Below are positions 6,540 through 14,648 of a stretch of 22,021 nucleotides of DNA, piece after piece (the stretch's first letter is position 1; the number at the start of each line of letters is the position of its first letter). The stretch comes from Bacillus sp. AFS037270. GTDB lineage: Bacteria; Bacillota; Bacilli; Bacillales_B; DSM-18226. Under the pieces are notes generated by a model. The model saw only the letters and a list, made by a program, of their open reading frames with translations, was not told where the DNA came from and made no database searches. Made by a program: the position numbers and the translations under genes. The DNA lies in the NCBI RefSeq assembly GCF_002585305.1, contig NZ_NUNF01000091.1, positions 1 through 22,021 of the forward strand, given 5' to 3'.

Positions 6540-7559
6540 TTATTTTACGGAGTCACCTTGAACAGATTTCGCTATTTCAACCATCTCATCCCTAGTCAGG
6601 TTTTTCGATGCGATCATATAATCAACACCGCCTTGTGACCATGAAAGCGAATGATCCGACAGCGCCCCAATTGTTGCGCCTAAATCAACAATATCACCTT
6701 CCATTAGCGTTGGATTAGCTGAGGCAACCTTTGTCGATACTTTTTCCTGCACAAGTGTATAGGATTTTTTACCATCATAGGTAAGGACAACCCGCTTACC
6801 ATCCTCAATTTTGACTGTCTTTTCTTCAAGTAACTTAGTGCCTGTTAACTCAAACGTTGGGTACTTAATCGTGAATGACTGATCTTTATTTTTACCATTT
6901 GCCATTGCTGGTAAATTCAATTGTGCCCGTGTCATATTCTTTTTCATATCAAAATCGTCCTTGTCAAAATCAGCATTAAATTTCACCTTTGAAAACTCCA
7001 CCGTTACAAGGGGATTCCGGTCAGGGTCCATTACTTTGACTACAGCAGGCGATAAATCACTTTTATTCAGTTTAATCTCCTGATATGGAAGCATACTATT
7101 ATTTTGATAACGTGTCTTTGTTTCAAAGATATAATAGTCCTTTGTTGAGGAAAATTTAGCTTCTTTATCCGCCACAATATCCTTTATTAAAGATTCATAC
7201 AAATAAGCTTGGCTGCTATTTTGCGGCCAATCACTTTGGAAACGGAAGCTTTTATTCAATGCCGGTGTAAGAACAAATACACCTTCTTTATTTCTTAGGA
7301 TCATTTGACTTTGGTCTTTCTCAGCATTTTTTAAATTAACGCGATAGAAGGTAGGATCTTTATGCCAGATTTCAACATTATAAATCTGCGAATCCGAGCC
7401 CATTTTCAGCGTCATTTTCGCATTCACTTTATAGCTGGTTAAATCACTCTGCTTACCCTTTAGCTCCTTTACCACATCATCTTGTGATTTTGACCCACAG
7501 GCAGCTAGCACGAACATGACCATTAGCCCTGTAATAAGCAGTAAAAACTTTTTCCTCAT
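6540..7559 (-). CDS. ydcC: YdcC, LolA-like sporulation lipoprotein
   Basis: The 339-residue protein opens with a lipoprotein signal peptide: Arg-Lys-Lys, a hydrophobic stretch, and lipobox VLAAC with Cys21. The rest is a soluble domain of the outer-membrane lipoprotein-sorting/LolA-like type found in Gram-positive YdcC proteins, about the size of B. subtilis YdcC. In B. subtilis the gene is made in the mother cell under SigE; its biochemical job is not known to me. A frame extends to 7583, but ATG at 7559 is preferred: it follows AGAAGGGG and puts charged residues at the very start of the signal peptide. It lies between acpS and alr as in B. subtilis. Confidence 0.9.
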   Translation of the reverse strand: MRKKFLLLITGLMVMFVLAACGSKSQDDVVKELKGKQSDLTSYKVNAKMTLKMGSDSQIYNVEIWHKDPTFYRVNLKNAEKDQSQMILRNKEGVFVLTPALNKSFRFQSDWPQNSSQAYLYESLIKDIVADKEAKFSSTKDYYIFETKTRYQNNSMLPYQEIKLNKSDLSPAVVKVMDPDRNPLVTVEFSKVKFNADFDKDDFDMKKNMTRAQLNLPAMANGKNKDQSFTIKYPTFELTGTKLLEEKTVKIEDGKRVVLTYDGKKSYTLVQEKVSTKVASANPTLMEGDIVDLGATIGALSDHSLSWSQGGVDYMIASKNLTRDEMVEIAKSVQGDSVK

Positions 7560-7710
7560 TCCTTCAACCCCTTCTTGTCTCATTTCATATGATTATCAAA
7601 GAAGAGAAAGGCAGGAATCAGGCTTATAAACCATAGCTGACCTTGTCTCTCCTATTTCCCTATGAATATATGAGACAACCATGGGGATTATTCTTACAAA
7701 GAGCAAAATT

Positions 7711-7764
7711 GAAGCGGAAGCGCCTTGATCAGGCCCCCGAGCCCCTAGGCGCTGCAGCTAGATA
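7711..7764 (+). repeat. interspersed repeat fragment (AAGCGGAAGCGCC family)
   Basis: The stretch starting GAAGCGGAAGCGCCTTGATC shares its left end with the element at 21915 to the window end. It contains the perfect stem AGCGCCT (7719-7725)/AGGCGCT (7747-7753). It is much more GC-rich than the flanks and lies between acpS and ydcC, where no coding frame is evident. I recall similar sequence scattered between genes in Bacillaceae genomes; it has no open frame. Confidence 0.6.
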
Positions 7765-7813
7765 GTATTGGAGTCAAATATGGTTAATTATTCGAGCCAC
7801 TTATTAATACCTT

Positions 7814-8161
7814 CTAACCTTCTATCACCACTTGAGCAACAGCATATTCCTTGCTATGTGAAATAGACAAATGTGACTGAACCTCTGGTTTTCGAAAAAA
7901 CGGTTTTCCGGAGCCATCCGTCTCAATCTCCATGTCTTGAAAAGATAGTTCTCTTCCTATTCCAGTCCCAAATGCCTTGGAAAAGGCTTCTTTTGCCGCA
8001 AACCTTCCAGCTAAGAATTCCACTTTTCTTGACTCAGATAAGTCTTCATACTTTTTCTTTTCGTCGACCGTTAAAATCCGATCGACCAACTTACTTTGCT
8101 TGTTGATTAATTCGCGGATTCTATGCAATTCAATAATATCAATGCCAATTCCTTTAATCAT
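7814..8161 (-). CDS. acpS: holo-[acyl-carrier-protein] synthase
   Basis: AcpS moves 4'-phosphopantetheine from CoA to the serine of apo-ACP, switching on fatty-acid synthesis. The 115-residue protein (B. subtilis about 121) shows all family motifs: GIGIDIIEL with the metal-binding Asp8, FLAGRFAAKEAFSKA with Glu58, and LSISHSKEYAVAQV near the end. The ATG start follows AGAAGGATG at about 8 bases. It is divergent from the rhomboid gene, with about 90 bases between, and is separated from ydcC by about 250 bases holding a repeat. Confidence 0.96.
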   Translation of the reverse strand: MIKGIGIDIIELHRIRELINKQSKLVDRILTVDEKKKYEDLSESRKVEFLAGRFAAKEAFSKAFGTGIGRELSFQDMEIETDGSGKPFFRKPEVQSHLSISHSKEYAVAQVVIEG

Positions 8162-8252
8162 GGTTTATCATCCTTCTATTTAATTTACAGTCAGCATAAT
8201 AGTGTACAAGACCAAAAAACGGTTAAGATGTAATTGAAAGGGGGTTTTAACC

Positions 8253-8975
8253 ATATTTAACAGAACCGAAAGTTTTCGTGAATTTATCCGCTTTTATCCG
8301 ATGGTCTCTCTAATTACAACAATTCACTTAGTATTATACCTTTTAACCATTCTTCCCATATTCCCAAACAATTGGTTCTTTGAGACTCTCTCAGGGGTGA
8401 ATCTTTATATTATGGAAGGAGAGGTTTGGAGACTAATCACTCCTACTTTTATGCATAGCGGTTTTTCACATATGCTGTTTAATAGTTTTTCCCTTATCCT
8501 ATTTGGACCAGCTTTGGAACGGATGCTTAGGAGCGGCAGATTTCTATTCATTTACCTTTTCTCCGGTTTCGCTGCTAATGTGGCTACACTAATATTTGAG
8601 CCGTTGACCTATACCCACGTTGGTTCAAGCGGGGCCATTTTTGGCCTATTTGGCTATTATATTGCCATTATTATCTTCAGAAAGAGCATGATGTCCCAGC
8701 AAAATGCACAAATTATTATCGTTCTCTGTGCAGTCAGCTTAATTATGACCTTCCTGCAGCCCAATATTAATGTAGTTGCTCATCTGTTTGGATTACTGGG
8801 TGGCTTTCTAGTGGGCGCTATTCCATACTTTAATAAAAAAGATCTTTCAGATTCCATTCAGACCACTGCATCTTGGGCCAGCAGTCAAAGGAGAAATGTC
8901 TCCCTTCAATCCCCAGTAAAAGTGCTAATCTGGGCTGTGATAATCATCCTAGCCATTCTAGGGTTTTGGAAATAA
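8253..8975 (+). CDS. ydcA: rhomboid-family intramembrane serine protease (YdcA-like), apparent ATA start
   Basis: The product is a membrane protease with about six hydrophobic segments. It has the catalytic serine in GSSG (Ser126 in the long form), the catalytic histidine in AHLFGLLGG (His177), and the HSGFSHMLFN segment of the rhomboid fold. Substrates are unknown. The first ATG in frame is at 8301 but has no binding site before it. The frame is open from 8238 and reads IFNRTESFREFIRFYP before that ATG. The only good binding site, AAAGGGGG (8238-8244), lies eight bases before ATA at 8253. A polar stretch before helix 1 is usual in these proteins, so I place the start at ATA, giving 240 residues. 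A conservative annotation would be 8301-8975 (224 residues). The gene is convergent with ydbT. Confidence 0.88.
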   Translation: MFNRTESFREFIRFYPMVSLITTIHLVLYLLTILPIFPNNWFFETLSGVNLYIMEGEVWRLITPTFMHSGFSHMLFNSFSLILFGPALERMLRSGRFLFIYLFSGFAANVATLIFEPLTYTHVGSSGAIFGLFGYYIAIIIFRKSMMSQQNAQIIIVLCAVSLIMTFLQPNINVVAHLFGLLGGFLVGAIPYFNKKDLSDSIQTTASWASSQRRNVSLQSPVKVLIWAVIIILAILGFWK

Positions 8976-8998
8976 TATAGGCAAAAAGGACATTTAAA

Positions 8999-9031
8999 GG
9001 GAGTAACCCATGTTTATTCCGGGCCGCTCCC
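8999..9031. terminator. possible bidirectional terminator between the rhomboid gene and ydbT
   Basis: GGGAG (8999-9003) pairs with CTCCC (9027-9031), with an inner CCC/GGG pairing. The hairpin overlaps the last codons of ydbT and lies 23 bases after the rhomboid stop. It is flanked by AAA on one side and TATTT on the other. The stem is short, so the call is weak. Confidence 0.35.
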
Positions 9032-10450
9032 TATTTCACGCTCCCGTGAATACCATCGATAAATGCTCTGAAGGTCAGCCTGATCCATGTCGACCACACG
9101 GCCTCCTGTATTGACAGCCCCCGACTTGACAAAGACTTCAAGCGTTCCCAGTTCCTTTTTATCTTGGAAATAACTAACGCCCGCCTCTAAACTTTGTATC
9201 TTGTTTTTCCTCATATAAATGGTGGTCCGCTTAAAACTCCGGAATTTCAAGCTAAGCTGTTCCCGGCTTAATCCCCAGCCTGCTGATTTATAGTTTAAAT
9301 ATGCTCTGATCGTCACAAGCACGAGTAAGACTAGAGAGAGCAATCCCCAGCTCTTTAAAAAAATCAACGAAAGTAACACAATCGGGATGGCCACGTACCA
9401 GCCGCGGAAAATATACCTCCACATTGCCCGTCTTGGTAATGGCTTAAAATCTTCCGTCATTTCATATTCCGGTAAATAGGGACCGATAATAGCTGGAATA
9501 TCCTTTACTTTTACGATAGGCAAAAGCATAACATTTGCGCCCTCTATATTGGCAGAGGATCCTCCTGCACTTTCCAAGTATACCGTTCCAAGTCCCAGCA
9601 TTTGTCTAATCAGATTTTCACTGATTCGGATTGCTTGAATTCTATTCAGCGGAATCGTCATTTGCTTTTTTTCCAGGAGGCCTTGTGAAATAACGAAATC
9701 CGTTTCTGTCTGAACAACCGTGAAACCTGCATATTTAAGCATCGTGATCATTAACGAAATAATCCACAAGAGGAGAAATCCTAAAAACACAATGAAAGTT
9801 ATGAGCATTATATTATGAACAGCCCATGTTTCTACTCCGCCAAATACCTTTTTATAAGGGATTAAGTCATCTAGCTGTGGAAAAATCGCGAAAACAGCTG
9901 AAATCACTACCCCCATTCCGCCTGATGTCAAGGAAAGCAAGAGTAACTTCTGTGTAGTAAGTTTAAACATCGGCTTTATCTCCGCTGTCGTTTTAGGAGC
10001 ATCTTGTTTAGCCGCATTGACATGTGCTTGAATCTGCGCTGCTTCCCCTTTTGGTATTGCCGATAGCACGGCTTCTGCCTCATCACCGCTGCCGGCTGTC
10101 TCAATCTCCACCTTAGCAAGTCCAAATAATCGCTGCAGCAGCCCTTCTGTTATGTTAATGCTCTGAATCCGCTCGAACGGAATGTATCGTTTCTTACGAA
10201 GGAATACACCATATTCAATCCGCAGCTCATCTTCCTCAAATCGATAGGTATACCGCAACCAGGACAAGATTCCCGTAATGAGGGTAATAAGAACCGCTAT
10301 CAAGGATAGAATTAGAGAGATGACCAATGATGTTATACTATCCCGTCCCCCAGAGATGTTAAGGAAAATCATGGGAAGGATGAGATTTCTTATTCTTTTT
10401 CCAGTCGTGACAATGCTGGCAACCGGGTGGAGTCGTTTTGGTTCAGACAT
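9014..10450 (-). CDS. ydbT: YdbT, membrane protein with three bacterial PH (bPH2) domains
   Basis: The 478-residue protein alternates hydrophobic segment pairs (about residues 20-65, 165-240, 345-385) with three bPH2/DUF304-type repeats. These are RYTYRFEEDELRIEYGVFLR onward (near 70), FTVVQTETDFVISQGLLEKK (near 245) and WGLSREQLSLKFRSFKRTTI (near 395). The repeated pattern G-hhh-(K/R)-h-P-hxRIQ(S/A)I is clear. In B. subtilis ydbS and ydbT form a SigW-controlled pair reported to protect against a bacteriocin; whether that holds here is inference. The start ATG overlaps the ydbS stop (ATGTCTGA), so translation is coupled and the two proteins probably form a complex. Confidence 0.92.
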   Translation of the reverse strand: MSEPKRLHPVASIVTTGKRIRNLILPMIFLNISGGRDSITSLVISLILSLIAVLITLITGILSWLRYTYRFEEDELRIEYGVFLRKKRYIPFERIQSINITEGLLQRLFGLAKVEIETAGSGDEAEAVLSAIPKGEAAQIQAHVNAAKQDAPKTTAEIKPMFKLTTQKLLLLSLTSGGMGVVISAVFAIFPQLDDLIPYKKVFGGVETWAVHNIMLITFIVFLGFLLLWIISLMITMLKYAGFTVVQTETDFVISQGLLEKKQMTIPLNRIQAIRISENLIRQMLGLGTVYLESAGGSSANIEGANVMLLPIVKVKDIPAIIGPYLPEYEMTEDFKPLPRRAMWRYIFRGWYVAIPIVLLSLIFLKSWGLLSLVLLVLVTIRAYLNYKSAGWGLSREQLSLKFRSFKRTTIYMRKNKIQSLEAGVSYFQDKKELGTLEVFVKSGAVNTGGRVVDMDQADLQSIYRWYSREREIGSGPE

Positions 10451-10922
10451 CTTCTTCTGCCACCCTTGCTAATTTTGAAATAAACTTTCGCAGTTTTTCT
10501 GCTTCATCTTCTTCTAAAGCTGGGATTTCATGTGCAGTTGCTGCTGTATGTATGAGAACGGAGGCTAATCTATACTTTCTTAAAAGCGGTCCTTGGATAG
10601 TATCGACATGCTGCACACGAACCATCGGAACTAGTGTCCGTGTTTTAATAAAGATTCCCTCCTCCAATTCCACTTCTTCCTCACGTACCTCATATCTCCA
10701 GCTCTTCCATCTAAAGAGCGGAGAAATTACTATATGATAGAGAGGAAAAATCACTCCCAGGGTTATTAAAATAATGGAAATCCAAAAAGGGGCATCAAAA
10801 ACATCTAATAATAACAGAATTACTGCCGTTATCGTCCAGCCAATCACCGACCTAATCACACCGGATATTCTCCAGACCGTTAATGCCTTCCTTGAAATAC
10901 TATTTTGCGGTTTTGCTAACAA
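10443..10922 (-). CDS. ydbS: YdbS, bacterial PH-domain membrane protein
   Basis: The 159-residue protein has two membrane helices near the N-terminus (about 22-65) and one bPH2 domain (WRYEVREEEVELEEGIFIKT, then VPMVRVQHVDTIQGPLLRKY). The length equals B. subtilis YdbS as I recall it. The start is TTG seven bases after the strong site GGAGGAGG. It is the first gene of the ydbS-ydbT operon, with an 8-base overlap with ydbT. I looked for the SigW consensus upstream and did not find it. Confidence 0.92.
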   Translation of the reverse strand: MLAKPQNSISRKALTVWRISGVIRSVIGWTITAVILLLLDVFDAPFWISIILITLGVIFPLYHIVISPLFRWKSWRYEVREEEVELEEGIFIKTRTLVPMVRVQHVDTIQGPLLRKYRLASVLIHTAATAHEIPALEEDEAEKLRKFISKLARVAEEDV

Positions 10923-11060
10923 ATTATAGCCTCCTCCAAATCGTTAGGAACAAACTTTCTCTAGTATCAATATATCCCATATGAATACACAAAAAAATAT
11001 CAACAAATAATCTTTTAATTTATATTTATTTATGATAACGTATAAAAATAAAAAGTATTA

Positions 11061-11085
11061 ACTTCACCATTTATACGAAGTGAAG
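11061..11085 (+). promoter_or_regulatory. inverted repeat upstream of the RpiR regulator, possible operator
   Basis: CTTCAC (11062-11067) and GTGAAG (11080-11085) form an inverted repeat in the AT-rich leader about 30 bases before the regulator start codon. ACTTC and GAAGT (11061-11065, 11077-11081) offer an alternative, more compact register. Autoregulation by the downstream RpiR protein is an inference from position only. Confidence 0.35.
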
Positions 11086-11114
11086 GATTCCCTTCTTTTG
11101 GAAAGGTGGATAAG

Positions 11115-11960
11115 ATGGAGCCACTTCCTTTTAAACAATTAGTTAAGGATCAATTTAACCATTTATCGGCAGGGCAAAAAAAAGTAGCCACTTACCTGAT
11201 TGAAAATTTAGATAAGGCTGCCTTTAAGACGGCTTTTCAAATCGGTCAGCAAGCATCGGTTAGTGAAACCACCGTCATCCGCCTTTCTTACGCATTAGGA
11301 TTTCAAGGATTTAGCCAAATGCAGGATCTCATTCAGCGGCAGATGCTATTGCAGAACCAAACCGCCGCGGCTGCCGCTTCGATTCAATCGACCGATAAAC
11401 ATGTTTTTACAAAGGTGATAGAAAACCAGATTGATATATTAAGAAATCTGCTAGACTCTGCAAACATCCAAGAGATTTGGAAAGCCGTTGAGGCGTTAAC
11501 CAAGGCGGACCACATTTTAATCACAGGCCACCGCATTTCTCATGCAGCCGCCTATTGGTTCTCCTATATGTTGAGTACCATTCGAGATCAGGTAAGTTTG
11601 TGTTCAACGTCAGGTGACTTTTTCGAAAAGTTTTGCAATCTGACTAAAGACTCAGTTGTTGTTGTGTTTTCGTTTCCACGCTATTCCAATGAAACCATAA
11701 AAATTGCTGAGTGTGCAGTAGAGCATGGAATTACCCTTATCTCGATAACCGATCGCCTTCTATCTCCTGCGGGAAGGATTTCCGACATTATACTAACTAC
11801 TGAGGAAAATGCCGAAACTGGCACGAACTCCATTGCATCGGTTATTAGTTTATTAGATTTAATGATAGAGGGAATCCAACAGAAAGATCAGGAACGGATA
11901 TTTTCATACCAGCAAAAACTAGAGAAGCTTTATACAACGTTTAATGTATTTAATGAATAG
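11115..11960 (+). CDS. MurR/RpiR-family transcriptional regulator
   Basis: The 281-residue protein has the two-domain RpiR layout. An N-terminal HTH_6 domain (about 1-80) carries GQQASVSETTVIRLSYALGF as the recognition region. A C-terminal SIS domain (about 120-260) includes HILITGHRISHAAAYW, VVVFSFPRYSNETIKIAECA and GITLISITD. SIS domains usually sense phosphosugars, but the neighbours here handle amino acids, so the effector is open. GTG at 11106 opens the frame but lies inside the binding site AAAGGTGG; ATG at 11115, five bases after it, is the start. It is the first gene of the five-gene operon and probably controls it. Confidence 0.9.
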   Translation: MEPLPFKQLVKDQFNHLSAGQKKVATYLIENLDKAAFKTAFQIGQQASVSETTVIRLSYALGFQGFSQMQDLIQRQMLLQNQTAAAAASIQSTDKHVFTKVIENQIDILRNLLDSANIQEIWKAVEALTKADHILITGHRISHAAAYWFSYMLSTIRDQVSLCSTSGDFFEKFCNLTKDSVVVVFSFPRYSNETIKIAECAVEHGITLISITDRLLSPAGRISDIILTTEENAETGTNSIASVISLLDLMIEGIQQKDQERIFSYQQKLEKLYTTFNVFNE

Positions 11961-11987
11961 GATTAGAAGTTTAAGAGGTGAAAAGAT

Positions 11988-13121
11988 TTGAATCCGCTAG
12001 ACTTTATTGAGCAGCATAAAGAAGAGTTACTAACCACCTATCAAGAGCTTCATTGCCTGGCGGAACCCAGCTGGCAAGAAAAGAAAACTTCCGGCTACAT
12101 TGCACAAAAACTGCAAACGGCCGGCTTCAGCGTAAAAAGGTTTAACGATCATTACGGAATAATCGCTGAAATACAGGGAACCTCTGGCCAAGTCGTGGCA
12201 CTGCGGGCAGATATGGATGCACTGGTCCAAGAAGTGAATGGTGTGGTTAGACCCAATCATTCCTGTGGTCATGACGGACACAGCACGATGGTCCTATATA
12301 CGGCACTGGCTCTGGCCTCAATCGGACTCAAACCAAAGCATACATTAAGATTCATTTTTCAGCCTGCCGAAGAAAAAGGAGAAGGCGCGCTGAAAATGAT
12401 GGAGGATGGTGCGCTAGAGAATGTGAGCTTGTTATTTGGCACCCATGTACGGCCAGTTAGTGAGCTTCCCTTTAGGAAGGCGTCTCCTATGATTATTCAT
12501 GGTTCAGCGGGTACGATTCGGGGAAACATAAAGGGACGACAAGCACATGCAGCCCGGCCAAATGAAGGAATCAACGTAATTGAGGCAGCTGCCCTACTAG
12601 TGCAGAACCTTAAGGAAATTGATTTACCAACAGATGTTCCGTACTCCATTAAAATGACACAGCTGACGACGGAAAGTGAAGCAACTAATGTAATCCCAGA
12701 AACGGCGCATTTTGCTCTCGATGTAAGAGCACAATCCAACGAAGTTATGTCCGAGCTTGATCAGAGGACTAAAGCAGCGATGGAATTGGCAGCGGAGCGA
12801 TCTGGAGCAGCCTTCACCTGGTCTATGGAGGAATATGTTCCGGCCGCTGTTAAAAACGAAAGAGTGATGAAAATGGCGGAAAAAGCCATTGAAGAGGTAC
12901 TCGGCGAAGAAAATGTTGTTCCGGTATGTATCTCCCAAGGTGCTGAGGACTTTCATTTTTACACCGCCAAAAATCCCGGCCTAGCGGCTACGATGATTGG
13001 TTTAGGCTGTGGTTTAACGCCTGGGTTGCATCATCCCGAAATGAAATTTAATCTAGATGCATTAATATATGGAACGAAAATATTAACACAAACGTTGTTA
13101 ACAGCATTACAAGAAACTTAA
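11988..13121 (+). CDS. M20-family amidohydrolase, probable N-acyl (N-succinyl) L-amino acid deacylase
   Basis: The 377-residue protein belongs to the M20D metallopeptidase/amidohydrolase family (aminoacylase, hippuricase, IAA-amino acid hydrolase). Metal-site motifs are in order: ALRADMDAL (71-79), HSCGHDGHS with Cys93 and His95, FQPAEEKGEGA with Glu128/129, GTHVRP with His153, and GLHHPEM with His349. An inserted dimerisation domain (about 175-290) includes GRQAHAARPNEGIN. The start is TTG seven bases after AGAGGTG, 27 bases after the regulator. Next to a GNAT acyltransferase and an NSAR-type racemase, the likely role is release of free L-amino acid from the N-succinyl-L form, as shown for the Geobacillus L-desuccinylase. 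Sequence alone does not fix the acyl group. Confidence 0.88.
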   Translation: MNPLDFIEQHKEELLTTYQELHCLAEPSWQEKKTSGYIAQKLQTAGFSVKRFNDHYGIIAEIQGTSGQVVALRADMDALVQEVNGVVRPNHSCGHDGHSTMVLYTALALASIGLKPKHTLRFIFQPAEEKGEGALKMMEDGALENVSLLFGTHVRPVSELPFRKASPMIIHGSAGTIRGNIKGRQAHAARPNEGINVIEAAALLVQNLKEIDLPTDVPYSIKMTQLTTESEATNVIPETAHFALDVRAQSNEVMSELDQRTKAAMELAAERSGAAFTWSMEEYVPAAVKNERVMKMAEKAIEEVLGEENVVPVCISQGAEDFHFYTAKNPGLAATMIGLGCGLTPGLHHPEMKFNLDALIYGTKILTQTLLTALQET

Positions 13122-13145
13122 AAAAACAATTAGGAGAGATGTGCG

Positions 13146-14627
13146 ATGGAAGACACAGCACGTAAAATAGATACAACCATTGAGCGAATTAAAGCTAAAG
13201 AACCCTTGGAAAGAAAGTTGAAGACTAGACACCTATCGATGATTGCCATCGGTGGAACGATTGGTACGGGATTATTTTTAGCAAGTGGTGCGACGATTGC
13301 GGATGCAGGTCCTGGTGGAGCTCTTGCAGCCTATTTAATTGCCGGAATCATGGTTTATTTTATTATGACAAGCTTAGGAGAAATGTCGGCGTTTATTCCA
13401 ATCACCGGCTCGTTCAGCACGTATTCGGACCGCTTTGTCGACCCTGCTCTTGGCTTTGCAGTCGGCTGGAATTATTGGTATAACAATGCTATTATTGTTG
13501 CCCTTGAATTATCGGCTTCCTCACTGATTATGAAATATTGGTTTCCGGATGTCCCAGGGATTGTTTGGAGTGCCATCTTCCTTGTGTTGATATTTGGATT
13601 AAATATTTTATCTGTAAAAGGTTACGGTGAATCTGAATTCTGGTTTGCAATTATCAAAGTTGCTACAATTATTATATTCATTGTGTTAGGTTTATTAATG
13701 ATTTTTGGAATCATGAAGGGCCATACAGGCGGATTTGAAAACTTTACAAAAGGCGAAGCACCATTTAAAGGCGGATTCCTTTCGATTTTAAGTGTGTTTA
13801 TGATTGTCGGTTTCTCGTTCCAAGGAACAGAACTTGTCGGGGTTGCGGCTGGTGAAAGTGAAAATCCTGAAAAGAATATGCCAAAAGCGATTAAACAAAT
13901 TTTTTGGAGAATTTTATTATTCTACGTTTTAGCGATTTTTATTATCGGCTGTTTAGTAAGCTACAAAGATCCATTATTATTAAGCACAGATGTCAAAGAC
14001 GTGGCAGTAAGTCCGTTTACACTAGTCTTTAAAAATGCCGGTCTTGCTTTTGCTGCTGCCTTAATGAATACTGTTATTCTTACTGCCGTACTTTCTGCAG
14101 GTAACTCTGCACTTTATGCCGCATCACGTGTGTTATGGGTATTGGCGAAGGAAGGTAAAGCTCCTGCGTTCTTAAAGCAAGTTAGCAAAAAAGGTCTTCC
14201 TACTAATGCTTTATTGGTATCAACCATGATTGGTATGCTTTGCTTCCTTACTTCTCTGTTCGGTGATGGTACTGTTTATGGCTGGCTATTGAATGCCTCT
14301 GGTTTAGCAGGATTTTTATCATGGTTAGGAATTTCTATTTCACACTACCGCTTCCGTAAAGCTTATATAGCGCAAGGAAGAAGTTTATCAGATTTACCAT
14401 ATGTAGCAAAATGGTTCCCGCTCGGACCAATCTTAGCAACAGTTTTATGCTTAGTAGCTGTCTTCGGTCAAAATTATGGCGCCTTTTTTGGACCAAAAAT
14501 TGATTGGTACGGTGCATTGGTATCTTATATTGGCCTGCCTCTATTCCTATTAGCTTATTTCGGCTACAAGGTTGTGAAAAAGACCAAATTGGTTCCATTA
14601 CAAGATGCGGATTTCAGCCGCGAATAG
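13146..14627 (+). CDS. APC-superfamily amino acid permease (AAT/LysP-like)
   Basis: The 493-residue membrane protein has about 12 transmembrane helices. Its first helix carries the substrate-binding signature IGGTIGTGLFLASG, and a conserved block VGFSFQGTELVGVAAGESENP lies near residue 230. These mark the amino acid transporter (AAT) branch that includes LysP, AnsP and PheP; the overall look is closest to lysine-type permeases. The ATG start follows AGGAGAG. It lies 24 bases after the deacylase and just before the acyltransferase, so it probably imports the amino acids, perhaps D-forms, that the enzymes convert. The exact substrate cannot be read from the sequence. Confidence 0.9.
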   Translation: MEDTARKIDTTIERIKAKEPLERKLKTRHLSMIAIGGTIGTGLFLASGATIADAGPGGALAAYLIAGIMVYFIMTSLGEMSAFIPITGSFSTYSDRFVDPALGFAVGWNYWYNNAIIVALELSASSLIMKYWFPDVPGIVWSAIFLVLIFGLNILSVKGYGESEFWFAIIKVATIIIFIVLGLLMIFGIMKGHTGGFENFTKGEAPFKGGFLSILSVFMIVGFSFQGTELVGVAAGESENPEKNMPKAIKQIFWRILLFYVLAIFIIGCLVSYKDPLLLSTDVKDVAVSPFTLVFKNAGLAFAAALMNTVILTAVLSAGNSALYAASRVLWVLAKEGKAPAFLKQVSKKGLPTNALLVSTMIGMLCFLTSLFGDGTVYGWLLNASGLAGFLSWLGISISHYRFRKAYIAQGRSLSDLPYVAKWFPLGPILATVLCLVAVFGQNYGAFFGPKIDWYGALVSYIGLPLFLLAYFGYKVVKKTKLVPLQDADFSRE

Positions 14628-14648
14628 TTTTTAATGGGGGAATTGACA

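Noticed and set aside
10923..11000. SigW promoter for ydbS-ydbT
   Set aside because: The pair is SigW-controlled in B. subtilis, but no TGAAAC with a CGTA at about 16 bases is present; TGATAC with CTAA is too poor a match.
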